Source of the DNA: Flavobacteriaceae bacterium
GTDB taxonomy: Bacteria > Bacteroidota > Bacteroidia > Flavobacteriales > Flavobacteriaceae
NCBI GenBank assembly: GCA_003443635.1
Contig: CP031964.1
Coordinates: forward strand, 2,078,321-2,142,320
Reading direction: 5' to 3'
DNA length: 64,000 bases
Below are positions 1-8,654 of the stretch, in pieces (position 1 is the stretch's first letter; the number at the start of each line of letters is the position of its first letter). The translations under genes and the position numbers were made by a program. The notes under the pieces are model-generated. The model worked only from the letters and a program-made list of their open reading frames with translations, was not told the DNA's origin and searched no databases.

Positions 1-2
1 AA

Positions 3-605
3 ATGAAAAATATTTTTTTGAATATAATTTTACTAATGTCTTTTTCAATAAGTTTTTCTCAAAAAAATACTGATGGTATTTATTTAAATTTTAATCAATT
101 TAAGAATGGAAAACCTTGTCTTGTAGAAAATATTGTATTCAAGAATAAATCTGAAAAACTTTTAACCGTAGATGAAATAATAAATCAATGTGATGGATTT
201 GATAAAATAAATAAATTGATTGCAATTTCTCATAAAGGGAATATCTATTATAATATGAAACATAATATTGAATTTACAACAAAAAATAGATTCTCTAAAT
301 TAGTGATTACAGGTAAATATTGTGCTTTTATTGTAGATGAATCATATCCAAGAAATATTCAGGGTCAAGCAGGTTTTACTAACGGGCGTTTTGGTGGATA
401 TATAGATGAAGTATCTGAATCAGGGAAGAAAATGGGTAAGAAAAAGGTGTATTTTTTAGATACTAATAGAGATTATAGGCTGCGTGTTTTAACAAGAAAA
501 AGATTGAAAAGCTTACTTTCTGACCATCCTGAAGGTCTAAAAAGATTATCAGATTCAGAAAAATCCACAAAATTATATCTAGAATTATTAAATAGTCTTA
601 ACTAG
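3..605 (+). CDS. Hypothetical secreted protein
   Basis: Predicted 200-residue exported protein that I do not recognise. A hydrophobic N-terminus (about residues 1-19, ending SFSQ) looks like a Sec signal peptide, with cleavage near Ser-Gln typical of flavobacteria. The mature part is lysine-rich and shows no lipobox, CxxC or metal motif. A central glycine-rich stretch (GQAGFTNGRFGGYIDE, about residues 121-136) and a basic segment (RLRVLTRKRLKSLL) near residue 160 are its only notable features. The ATG lies two bases inside the window, so promoter and upstream neighbour are not visible. It converges with the OmpA-like gene downstream. Confidence 0.75.
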   Translation: MKNIFLNIILLMSFSISFSQKNTDGIYLNFNQFKNGKPCLVENIVFKNKSEKLLTVDEIINQCDGFDKINKLIAISHKGNIYYNMKHNIEFTTKNRFSKLVITGKYCAFIVDESYPRNIQGQAGFTNGRFGGYIDEVSESGKKMGKKKVYFLDTNRDYRLRVLTRKRLKSLLSDHPEGLKRLSDSEKSTKLYLELLNSLN

Positions 606-674
606 TTAGAAGTACTCTAACGAGCGTACTTAAATCTATATTACTTTGTATTGATTTTTTAAGGTTAATTTCTT

Positions 675-1502
675 TTAGAATTGATTTTTCATCTGCTCAC
701 TAATTAATGTATAAAATGTATTAAAATCAGGATCAATAATAATTCGAGTAACGGTATCTACACCCTCTGTAGCATATTCGCTTTTACCCATGGCATTCAT
801 ACGTTTAGGAGCAATCTCATAATCATTTTGTAAAACTCTTACAACGGAAGCAGCTTGTCTAGCACTGAGATCCCAATTATCAATAAGGTTTTCATCTTTA
901 AATGCCAAAGCATTACTATTACCTTGTACTGTGATTTGCATTCCAGGATTACCACTTAGTATTTTAGCCAATTGTTCCAGTACAGTTTTACCACTTTCAT
1001 TAACATTAAAATCTTTATCTGTATTTTCAAAGAGTTTTGTATTAGGAATACTTATGATTACACTTCCATTAACAAGTTTTACAGGAATACTATCTCCTAT
1101 ACCCTCTTTAAATTGCGTAAGCGTTACTAGTTTTAAAGAGTCTATTCGCGTTAGAGCACTATTAATACTTTCTACCTGACCCTCTTTTTCTTTTAAAATT
1201 TGAAATGTTTTACTAACATTTTCAGATCTCTTTTTAGAGGTTTCTGTCATTAGATTTAAATTGGTTAAAAGCGATGCATTAGTTTGTTTTAAACCAGAAA
1301 TCTGTTCTTCGAGAGAAGACAACTTAACTTTACTGACTTTCTCATTTTTTTGAGAAGTTGCTAAAGATGCTTGAGTAGATTCTATTTCTGATTTAAGTGC
1401 TTCGATCTCTAATAACAAGTCTTTTTTCTTTTGCGCAATGGCTATAATTGCAATTAAAGAAAAGATAAGAGTCAAAAAAGTAGTTTTTTTCATAAGCTTC
1501 AA
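675..1502 (-). CDS. OmpA family protein with coiled coil
   Basis: Envelope protein expected to anchor the outer membrane to peptidoglycan. Domains in order: signal peptide (about residues 4-23, ending AIAQ), a long coiled coil of Lys/Glu/Ser heptad-like sequence (about 25-125), then a C-terminal OmpA/MotB-like domain (about 140-275). The OmpA part has the expected beta-alpha-beta pattern (NGSVIISIPNTKLFENTDKDF, then LDLSARQA-like WDLSARQAASVVRVL near residue 210, then a GKSEYA turn). Met4 gives a cleaner signal peptide (MKKTTFLTLIF) than Met1, so translation may begin at 1493. The specific role cannot be read from the sequence. Confidence 0.85.
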   Translation of the reverse strand: MKLMKKTTFLTLIFSLIAIIAIAQKKKDLLLEIEALKSEIESTQASLATSQKNEKVSKVKLSSLEEQISGLKQTNASLLTNLNLMTETSKKRSENVSKTFQILKEKEGQVESINSALTRIDSLKLVTLTQFKEGIGDSIPVKLVNGSVIISIPNTKLFENTDKDFNVNESGKTVLEQLAKILSGNPGMQITVQGNSNALAFKDENLIDNWDLSARQAASVVRVLQNDYEIAPKRMNAMGKSEYATEGVDTVTRIIIDPDFNTFYTLISEQMKNQF

Positions 1503-1639
1503 TTTTCTGTATTTCTAAATAAAATACTCTGTGCGAAAGTAAAAACAATTTTTCAAAAAAAAATATTATAATCTGTTGATAAAAGTATTTTAACAATTTT
1601 AATATTTAGTTTAAGAATAAGCTTCATCAAGCCTATAGG

Positions 1640-1655
1640 AAAAAGCTAACGCTTT
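1640..1655 (-). terminator. Weak candidate terminator after the E1 gene
   Basis: On the minus strand AAAGC-GTTA-GCTTT forms a five-pair hairpin followed by a short T run. It lies about 40 bases past the stop of the E1 fusion gene. The stem is short, so this is a weak call. Confidence 0.3.
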
Positions 1656-1696
1656 AATGTAAGTAGTACATTATTAAATTATAATAGCGTGTGAAA

Positions 1697-3703
1697 TTAA
1701 TATGCTAATAACTCTTTTAAAGCAGCTTCAAATCGATTCTTCCCTAAATATTGTTCTTCTAGCTGATTGATAAACGGGATTGGAGTTTCTAAGCTTGCAA
1801 CTCGTTTTACTGGAGCATCTAAATACTCAAAGCACTCCTCCATTAGCATCGCAGAAATATCTGATGCTATACCACCGAACATAGAATCTTCTTGAAGAAT
1901 AATAGCTTTCCCTGTTTTTTTAACCGAATTAAAAATAGCGTCTTTATCTAAAGGCTGTAAAGATCTTAAATCGATTAAATCTGCATTAATATCAGTATTC
2001 TTATCTAATGTTTCTAAAGCCCAATGCACGGTTGCACCATAAGTGATAATCGTTACATCAGTTCCTTCTTCTATTATAGAAGCTTTACCAATAGGCAATG
2101 TGTAATAATCTGTTGGTACATCTTGGCGAATACTACGATATAACGCTTTATGTTCAAAAAACAGCACCGGATTAGGATCATTAATTGCTGTCGCTAATAA
2201 ACCCTTAGCATCATAAGGAAATGCTGGGTATACAACTTTTAAACCTGGTGTTTTGGTAAACCAAGCTTCATTAGTTTGCGAATGAAAAGGGCCTGCTGCT
2301 ACTCCTGCTCCACAAGGCATTCTAACAACAACATCGGCATTTTGATTCCAGCGGTAATGCGATTTAGCCAAATAGTTAACTACTGGATTAAATCCAGATG
2401 TCACAAAATCTGCAAATTGCATTTCTACTACACTTTTAATTCCATTAATAGATAAGCCCATACCCGCTTCTACAATAGCAGATTCGCAAATTGGGGTATT
2501 ACGTACACGCTCTTTACCAAAAGCTTTAACAAAACCATCTGTTATTTTAAAAACACCTCCGTAATCTGCTACATCTTGTCCCATGATAATAAGATCTTGA
2601 TGGCGCTCCATAGATTGTTTTAAGCTTTCAGATATAGCATCTACAAATCGTTTCTCTTCTAATTTATTATTTTCATTAACATGTTGGTAATCAAAGTATT
2701 GATAAACATCATTTAATTCGTCACTTAAATTAGGGGTGATTATGTCCTCATCATATGCTTTATCTAAATGTTCTGTAATTTCGTTTGAAAATTCTTCCTT
2801 ATAAGCAGTAGCTTCAGCTTCAGTTAAAATATCTTTGCTTAATAAATAATTGTAGAAATTCTCAATAGGATCTTTCTTAGCCCACTGCTCCATCAAATCA
2901 TTAGGCACATATTTTGTACCACTCGCTTCTTCATGACCACGCATCCTAAACGTTTTAAATTCTATCAAAACTGGTCTTGGGGTTTTGCGAACACTCTCTG
3001 CAAGTTTGCTTACCTTCTCGTAAACTTCAATAATATTATTCCCGTCAATAATATGAGATTCCATACCATAACCTATACCTCTATCGGCAATATGTTCACA
3101 ATTATATTGCTCTGATGTTGGAGTAGATAAACCATAGCCGTTATTCTCCACACAAAATAATACTGGTAAGCCCCATACAGAAGCTACATTTAAAGCTTCG
3201 TGAAAATCTCCTTCGCTGGTACCTCCTTCTCCAGTAAATACAGCTGTAACTTGATTGTTTTTCTTTAAAAGGTTTGCCAATGCAATTCCATCTGCTACTC
3301 CCAATTGTGGCCCTAAATGAGAAATCATACCAACAATATTATACTCTTGAGTTCCAAAGTGAAACGAACGATCCCTACCTTTAGTAAACCCACTTGCTTT
3401 ACCCTGCCATTGTGCAAACAATCGATACAATGGTATTTCTCTTGTAGTAAACACTCCCAAATTACGATGCATTGGAAGCATATATTCCTCAGGTTTTAAA
3501 GCCATTGTTACACCAACAGAAATGGCTTCTTGACCTATACCAGAAAACCATTTTGAAATTTTACCTTGACGTAATAAAATAAGCATCTTCTCCTCTATCA
3601 TTCGAGGCTTAAGCATATTTTTATAGAGTTGCTTTAAGGTAGTATTGCTTAATTTCTTTTTATCGAAAGTGATAGCAGGTTTTGAGGTGGTTTTTATTCC
3701 CAT
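1697..3703 (-). CDS. 2-oxo acid dehydrogenase E1, alpha and beta fused
   Basis: Thiamine diphosphate-dependent E1 component that decarboxylates a 2-oxo acid and passes the acyl group to a lipoyl E2; branched-chain oxo acids are the likeliest substrate. Residues 1 to about 330 form the alpha part, with the ThDP motif beginning GEGGTSEGDFHEALNVAS near residue 157 and ending NNGYG. Residues from about 350 form the transketolase-like beta part (MGQDVADYGGVFKITDGF, then CESAIVEAGMGLSING). Most organisms encode alpha and beta separately; one chain of about 670 residues is common in Bacteroidetes. No E2 or E3 gene is nearby. Substrate (branched-chain, pyruvate or other) cannot be settled from sequence. 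Confidence 0.9.
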   Translation of the reverse strand: MGIKTTSKPAITFDKKKLSNTTLKQLYKNMLKPRMIEEKMLILLRQGKISKWFSGIGQEAISVGVTMALKPEEYMLPMHRNLGVFTTREIPLYRLFAQWQGKASGFTKGRDRSFHFGTQEYNIVGMISHLGPQLGVADGIALANLLKKNNQVTAVFTGEGGTSEGDFHEALNVASVWGLPVLFCVENNGYGLSTPTSEQYNCEHIADRGIGYGMESHIIDGNNIIEVYEKVSKLAESVRKTPRPVLIEFKTFRMRGHEEASGTKYVPNDLMEQWAKKDPIENFYNYLLSKDILTEAEATAYKEEFSNEITEHLDKAYDEDIITPNLSDELNDVYQYFDYQHVNENNKLEEKRFVDAISESLKQSMERHQDLIIMGQDVADYGGVFKITDGFVKAFGKERVRNTPICESAIVEAGMGLSINGIKSVVEMQFADFVTSGFNPVVNYLAKSHYRWNQNADVVVRMPCGAGVAAGPFHSQTNEAWFTKTPGLKVVYPAFPYDAKGLLATAINDPNPVLFFEHKALYRSIRQDVPTDYYTLPIGKASIIEEGTDVTIITYGATVHWALETLDKNTDINADLIDLRSLQPLDKDAIFNSVKKTGKAIILQEDSMFGGIASDISAMLMEECFEYLDAPVKRVASLETPIPFINQLEEQYLGKNRFEAALKELLAY

Positions 3704-3722
3704 TTGTTGTATTTAATAACTT

Positions 3723-3730
3723 CAAAAGTA
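3723..3730 (-). promoter_or_regulatory. -7 promoter box of the E1 fusion gene
   Basis: The minus strand reads TACTTTTG here, an exact match to the Bacteroidetes -7 consensus TAnnTTTG. It lies 20 bases ahead of the E1 start codon in a 46-base gap. I find no TTG at the expected -33 distance. Confidence 0.5.
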
Positions 3731-3749
3731 GCAAAATTATGCCTATAGA

Positions 3750-5282
3750 TCATTCTAAATTAACTTTTAAAATCCAAGCTTTTGTCAATTCATTATCTAA
3801 CCGGATTTCCTTCAAATCATTATAAAGTAAATTAACATCCGTATTATTTTTTATAGATACATAATAATAGCTATTACCTGGTATAGAGAATATATCAGGA
3901 TTAAAGTTTTTAGACCTTAATTTTTTAGACCATTTTTCTGCATTTGCTTTACTAGAAAACACATTAGTAACTATATAATATCCCGCAGATAGATCTGGTA
4001 TTTTAATAGAGTTACTCTTACTGATTTTCTTTAATTCTTTAGCTCTAATTTCTTTATTTAATTTACTTTCAACTATTGCGTTTTCTTTTTGTTTCTTTAA
4101 CGGTTCTGTATCTACAACGTTTTCTTTAATATTATTTTCTTTTACTATTTTTAATGTTGGTGGAGCTATTATGGTTTCCTGATAATATCTTTCACTTAGA
4201 GTGGTTTGAAACGCAGTAAAAAATAAAAAGTACTCATCTTTTTGAGTTTCAAACTTTAAACTCACCGATTCAACATTATTAGAGATTAGTTTATTCTCTT
4301 CGTTTAGTATCTTAAATTTTGCAATATCAAACCCTAATGTATTCATGCTATTTGGAATTCTCTTATCCAATATATTCTCATCAATAGTAATACTACTATT
4401 AAAAAAATTATTTACTTCTCTAACAGAATTACTTAGTGCTACAAATGTGTTTTTTTCTGTATTAAAAACAGACACTCGATCTTTATCTATTGAGTTATCT
4501 CCTTCTAATGCGCCAATGGTAATTTCTGTCTGTACCTCTCCTCCCTCTGGTGATTTAAAATTTTTAAAATCTATTATAGGTGATTTTCTATTAATGAATT
4601 CAAATCCATCGTAAGTAGTAATGTATTTTAACGAATCTGTATCATTTTCATAAACCACATAAAGCATCCATCCTGCAGAACTACCTCCAGACATTAAGCC
4701 TTCTAAAGCAGGAACATTGGCTACTGTATATAATCCATTTGGTGTACTTAATCCTTTTATTAACGCAGTAATATCTTTATAACACACATAGGGTGATCTA
4801 ATTTTTAAAGCTATTTTATTACCTTCCTTTTTTCCATCATATAAAATCTCGCCAATAATAGACTGATAATTATTATTAGGGAGTTTAAGCTTTATAGTAT
4901 TTAACGATTTATCTCTTTTTTTTACAGTATCGTAAATTTCACGATTGCCATTAATTCTTTTAATGCCTTTGTTTCCAGGGTAAGTTCCTGTCCAATACAA
5001 TCCAGCATATACTATATTTGAGCCTGAAGGAATCTCTAATTCGGAAGCGCTTGAGCTAAAAGTACTATTGTCCTTATCTATATCGACATAAGTCATTTTA
5101 TATTTATCATTAATCTGATTTGCATTATTAAATACTTTAGTTTTATTTTTACTTAAGGTATTATTCCCGATAACTTGTGTATCTCCTCTAAGATAAAATG
5201 TTTTGTTTTTAGCAAAAGTTATAGTCTCTTGGCTATTGGCTAAAAATGGTAAAATCAAGAAAATAAATACAATGTTTTTCAT
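3750..5282 (-). CDS. Exported protein with C-terminal SPOR domain
   Basis: A 510-residue exported protein. A signal peptide (about residues 1-17, ending LANSQ) leads into a beta-rich region (about 25-360) with YAGLYWTGTYPG near residue 92, a phrase I associate with DUF3344-like extracellular beta domains of Bacteroidetes surface proteins. A charged Lys/Glu linker (about 380-425) follows. The last 80 residues (AGYYIVTNVFSSKANAEKW to the C-terminus) look like a SPOR domain, a fold that binds denuded peptidoglycan. I infer a cell-envelope protein with a surface-type beta domain tethered to the wall. No catalytic motif is seen. It is a single gene, divergent from the oxygenase operon. Confidence 0.75.
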   Translation of the reverse strand: MKNIVFIFLILPFLANSQETITFAKNKTFYLRGDTQVIGNNTLSKNKTKVFNNANQINDKYKMTYVDIDKDNSTFSSSASELEIPSGSNIVYAGLYWTGTYPGNKGIKRINGNREIYDTVKKRDKSLNTIKLKLPNNNYQSIIGEILYDGKKEGNKIALKIRSPYVCYKDITALIKGLSTPNGLYTVANVPALEGLMSGGSSAGWMLYVVYENDTDSLKYITTYDGFEFINRKSPIIDFKNFKSPEGGEVQTEITIGALEGDNSIDKDRVSVFNTEKNTFVALSNSVREVNNFFNSSITIDENILDKRIPNSMNTLGFDIAKFKILNEENKLISNNVESVSLKFETQKDEYFLFFTAFQTTLSERYYQETIIAPPTLKIVKENNIKENVVDTEPLKKQKENAIVESKLNKEIRAKELKKISKSNSIKIPDLSAGYYIVTNVFSSKANAEKWSKKLRSKNFNPDIFSIPGNSYYYVSIKNNTDVNLLYNDLKEIRLDNELTKAWILKVNLE

Positions 5283-5434
5283 TATGGTGTTTCACTATTA
5301 TTTTCGTTATAAAAATATACTTTTATTTTAATGTTTGCTACTTATGCGTTTATCTAAAACAGATTCTTTAATTGTTTATGGTTTTATCATATTTAAACTT
5401 AAAATACGATACCAAATTTGATTTCAATTTTATC

Positions 5435-5442
5435 TATATTTG
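5435..5442 (+). promoter_or_regulatory. -7 promoter box of the oxygenase operon
   Basis: TATATTTG is an exact TAnnTTTG match 27 bases before the ATG at 5470. A TTG at 5418-5420 is only 14 bases upstream, shorter than the usual 17-23, so the -33 element is doubtful. Confidence 0.5.
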
Positions 5443-5469
5443 TTGCTCTAGTTAAACTTATAAATAATA

Positions 5470-6420
5470 ATGAAACGCATACCTAGTGTTAATCTTGAAG
5501 ATTTTATTTCAGGAGATTCTAAACGAAAACAACAATTTATAAATGAGATTGGTAAAGCTTATGAAGATATTGGTTTTGTAGCGTTAAAAGGGCATTTTTT
5601 GAATACTAATTTGGTTGAAGATTTATATACTGAAATCAAAAACTTTTTCTCTCTTCCTATTGAAACCAAACACAATTATGAAATTCCTGAAATCTCAGGG
5701 CAAAGAGGATATGTATCGTTTGGAAAAGAAAGTGCTAAAGGGAAAAAAGAAGGAGATTTAAAAGAGTTTTGGCATTTTGGACAATATGTAGAAAATAACT
5801 CAGAATTAGAAAAAGAATACCCGAGTAATATTTACGTAAAAGAGCTACCTAATTTTAATCATGTAGGGAAACAAGCTTATAAGATGCTAGAAAAAACGGC
5901 AAAATATGTCTTAAGAGCTTTAGCTTTACATTTAAATTTAAAAGAGACTTATTTTGACGAATTTATAGTTAATGGCAATAGTATTTTACGTCCTATTCAC
6001 TACCCGCCAATAAAAGAAGAGCCAAAAAATGCTGTTCGTGCTGCAGCTCATGGTGATATTAATTTAATTACCTTATTAATGGGAGCTCAGGGTCGTGGAT
6101 TACAAGTTAAAAATCATCAAGGTGAATGGGTTGATGCCATTGCTGAGCCTGATGAATTAATGATTAATGTTGGAGACATGTTATCTCGACATACTAATAA
6201 TAAATTAAAATCTACGATTCATCGTGTAGTAAATCCTCCAAAAGAGCTATGGGGTAACTCACGCTATTCTATTCCATTTTTTATGCATCCTATTAGTAGC
6301 ATGAAACTAGATGTTTTAGAGGTTTGTATAGACGAGAATAATCCAAAGCAATTTGAAGATATTAATGCTGGTGAATTTTTAAATGAACGCTTAATTGAAT
6401 TAGGATTGATAAAAAAATAA
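5470..6420 (+). CDS. Isopenicillin N synthase-like 2OG-Fe(II) oxygenase
   Basis: Non-haem iron dioxygenase of the isopenicillin-N-synthase/2-oxoglutarate family; its substrate is unknown. The N-terminal DIOX_N-like region (residues 1 to about 130) is followed by a jelly-roll domain with an intact iron triad: His194 and Asp196 in AAHGDIN and His251 in IHRVVNPP. Arg265 and Ser267 in SRYSIPFF form the RxS pair that binds the 2-oxoglutarate carboxylate. Length (316) is normal for the family. It overlaps the SUI1 gene by one base (TAATG), so the two are probably translated together. It is the first gene of a four-gene operon. Confidence 0.88.
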   Translation: MKRIPSVNLEDFISGDSKRKQQFINEIGKAYEDIGFVALKGHFLNTNLVEDLYTEIKNFFSLPIETKHNYEIPEISGQRGYVSFGKESAKGKKEGDLKEFWHFGQYVENNSELEKEYPSNIYVKELPNFNHVGKQAYKMLEKTAKYVLRALALHLNLKETYFDEFIVNGNSILRPIHYPPIKEEPKNAVRAAAHGDINLITLLMGAQGRGLQVKNHQGEWVDAIAEPDELMINVGDMLSRHTNNKLKSTIHRVVNPPKELWGNSRYSIPFFMHPISSMKLDVLEVCIDENNPKQFEDINAGEFLNERLIELGLIKK

Positions 6421-6749
6421 TGGATTTACAAGACCAATTAAAAAATCTTTTTCCAGATCATAAACCATCTGAAACAAATGAGCTTATTGAATCTTCAGAT
6501 TCTATTTGGATGCAAGATGATCCTATTATCTGTAAATATGAGAAACGAAAAGGAAAACCTATTACCATTTTAGAAGGTTATACTGGTGCGACAGAAGATT
6601 TTAAGGCACTTGCTAAAGAGCTTAAAACCAAATTAAGTGTTGGTGGTAGTTTTAAAGATGATAAAATTATTATACAAGGAGATTATCGCGATAAAATTAT
6701 GACGCTCCTTAAAGCTAAGGGGTTTAACGTAAAACGCGTTGGTGGTTAA
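6420..6749 (+). CDS. SUI1/eIF1-like translation factor
   Basis: Small SUI1-domain protein, the bacterial YciH-like relative of eukaryotic eIF1, thought to influence start-site selection on the 30S ribosome. The first 40 residues are a variable acidic tail. The SUI1 core runs from about residue 42 (KRKGKPITILEGY) to the end (GDYRDKIMTLLKAKGF), with the family's conserved GG and basic turns (SVGGSFKDDKIIIQGD). Its start shares one base with the stop of the oxygenase gene. Length (109) is normal. Confidence 0.9.
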   Translation: MDLQDQLKNLFPDHKPSETNELIESSDSIWMQDDPIICKYEKRKGKPITILEGYTGATEDFKALAKELKTKLSVGGSFKDDKIIIQGDYRDKIMTLLKAKGFNVKRVGG

Positions 6750-6761
6750 CATAAATTATTC

Positions 6762-7631
6762 ATGTCTTTAAAAGCGTCAGAACTCATATTAAACTCAGAC
6801 AATAGTATTTATCACTTAAATTTACGACCTGAACATATTGCTAATACAATTATTACTGTAGGTGATCCAGATAGAGTTTCTCAAGTTATATCGTTTTTTG
6901 ATACCGTTGAATTTGTAATTCAAAAACGTGAATTCCATACACAAACGGGTATTTATAAAGGAAAGCGGCTTACTGTTATTTCTACAGGAATTGGGACTGA
7001 TAATATTGATATTGTACTTAATGAATTAGACGCATTAGTAAATATTGATTTCTCTACTCGAAGAGTAAAAGATAATTTAACTTCTTTAGAAATCATTAGA
7101 ATTGGAACTTCTGGCTCTATCCAAGAAAATATCCCTATAAATAGTTTTTTAATTAGTGAACTTGCAGTTGGTTTTGATAATTTACTTCAATTTTACAATA
7201 GTGATCATATACAGGAAAAATCAATTTCTGAAGCAATTCTAACACATATGAGATGGCATGATAGTAAATTAAATCCATATGTGATTTTTGCTAATGACAC
7301 ACTCCTAAAAAAATTTGACTCTCCAATGATTATTAAAGGGTTTACTGCAACAAATTCTGGGTTTTATGGTCCGCAAGGGAGGGTATTAAGGCTACCTTTA
7401 AAAGATGAAGATTTAAATCATAAATTAACTAACTTTAAATTTAAAAATAATGTAATTACTAATCTAGAAATGGAAACAGCAGGAATTTATGGCTTAGCAA
7501 AACTATTAGGTCATAAAGCTATCTCTATAAATGCTATTTTAGCAAATCGAGCTACTGGAGAATTTAGTAAGAATCCAGAAATAATAGTAAGTAATTTAAT
7601 AAAATATACACTTAACACATTAGTATCTTAA
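6762..7631 (+). CDS. Nucleoside phosphorylase
   Basis: Member of the PNP/UDP phosphorylase superfamily, which splits nucleosides with phosphate to give base and ribose-1-phosphate; closest in look to uridine phosphorylase. Seen motifs: the phosphate-binding GDPDRV near residue 34, the conserved GTSGSIQ near 125, and the ribose-binding NLEMETAGIYGLA near 230, where the Met-Glu pair binds ribose hydroxyls. Length (289) fits. It lies 12 bases after the SUI1 gene and 9 bases before the binding-protein gene. Base specificity (uridine, purine or another nucleoside) cannot be assigned. Confidence 0.88.
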   Translation: MSLKASELILNSDNSIYHLNLRPEHIANTIITVGDPDRVSQVISFFDTVEFVIQKREFHTQTGIYKGKRLTVISTGIGTDNIDIVLNELDALVNIDFSTRRVKDNLTSLEIIRIGTSGSIQENIPINSFLISELAVGFDNLLQFYNSDHIQEKSISEAILTHMRWHDSKLNPYVIFANDTLLKKFDSPMIIKGFTATNSGFYGPQGRVLRLPLKDEDLNHKLTNFKFKNNVITNLEMETAGIYGLAKLLGHKAISINAILANRATGEFSKNPEIIVSNLIKYTLNTLVS

Positions 7632-7640
7632 ATCGAATTT

Positions 7641-8501
7641 ATGAAAACGGTTAGAGTCGGTGGCGTACCAGAACATTTTAATTTAGCATGGTATTTAACT
7701 TTAAAAGCTGGAGCATATAAAAAAGAAGGGATTAATTTGCGTTGGAAGGACTATCACGGTGGTACTGGACAAATGTGTAAAGCACTTCGTGATAAAGAAA
7801 TTGATTTAGCAGTAATACTCACAGAAGGTATTATAAAAGATATTACCGAAGGTAATCCTAGTAAAATAGTACAAGTTTTTGTAGAATCTCCATTAATTTG
7901 GGGTATTCATGTAGCTAAAGATTCTAAATTTAAATCGCTTGAAGCTATAAAAGGAACTAGAGCCGCTATTAGTAGGTATGGGTCTGGATCTCATTTAATG
8001 GCTTATATAAATGCTACTAATAATAATTGGAATCCCACAGAAGATTTAAATTTTGAAGTTATTAAAAATTTGGATGGTGCTGTTGAAGCTTTAACCCAGC
8101 AAAAGGCCGATTATTTTTTATGGGAACGATTTACAACTAAACCTCTTGTAGATAAAAATATATTTAGACATATTGGAAACTGCCCTACTCCATGGCCATG
8201 TTTTGTGATCGCTGTCAGAGAAGAATTTATAAAAGATGAAAAGGAAGTATTAAAAACTATTTTAAATATTATTAATAACGAAACCAAAAAATTTAAACAA
8301 ATCTCTGGAATTGATCACCTTATTGCAAATCGTTATGGACAAAAGTTAATTGATGTTCAAGAATGGCTATCCTTGACAGAATGGTCTCAATCTAATATAT
8401 CCGAACAATTGATTAATAGTATTCAAGAGCAATTATTAACTTTAAATATCATTAAAGAGAAGTTTAATTTTGATGATTTGGTAACAGATTTGAAGCTTTA
8501 A
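7641..8501 (+). CDS. Leaderless substrate-binding (PBP2-like) protein
   Basis: A 286-residue protein with a type-2 periplasmic-binding fold of the NMT1/THI5-like group: the opening MKTVRVGGVPEHFNLAWY, a GGTGQMCKALRDKEIDLAV segment and an SRYGSGSHLMAYI segment fit that family. It resembles proteins annotated as Ca3427-like. There is no signal peptide or lipobox, so it is probably cytoplasmic and may be an enzyme or sensor, not a transport component; no permease or ATPase gene is nearby. It is the last gene of the operon that includes the nucleoside phosphorylase, which hints at a base or nucleoside-derived ligand. That link is inference. Confidence 0.75.
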   Translation: MKTVRVGGVPEHFNLAWYLTLKAGAYKKEGINLRWKDYHGGTGQMCKALRDKEIDLAVILTEGIIKDITEGNPSKIVQVFVESPLIWGIHVAKDSKFKSLEAIKGTRAAISRYGSGSHLMAYINATNNNWNPTEDLNFEVIKNLDGAVEALTQQKADYFLWERFTTKPLVDKNIFRHIGNCPTPWPCFVIAVREEFIKDEKEVLKTILNIINNETKKFKQISGIDHLIANRYGQKLIDVQEWLSLTEWSQSNISEQLINSIQEQLLTLNIIKEKFNFDDLVTDLKL

Positions 8502-8514
8502 ATGTTAAAAAAAC

Positions 8515-8532
8515 ATACGTAGCGCTACGTAT
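8515..8532. terminator. Perfect 18-base palindrome, possible terminator
   Basis: ATACGTAGCGCTACGTAT is a perfect palindrome starting 13 bases after the binding-protein stop. It is preceded by an A run and followed by a T-rich stretch (TGTTTTGTATTCTTTT), so an intrinsic terminator is the simplest reading. A protein-binding operator is possible. Confidence 0.5.
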
Positions 8533-8654
8533 TGTTTTGTATTCTTTTATAACGTAGCTTTACTCCATAAAAAATTACAATTTAAGTATAAGTTTTTCTT
8601 ATAAAGTATTATTTTTGTACTTTAGTAAAATTATGCGCCCAAAACAAACCAACG

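Noticed and set aside
605..621. Hairpin GTTAGA/TCTAAC after the first gene
   Set aside because: Six pairs, no T run on either side; too weak for a terminator call.
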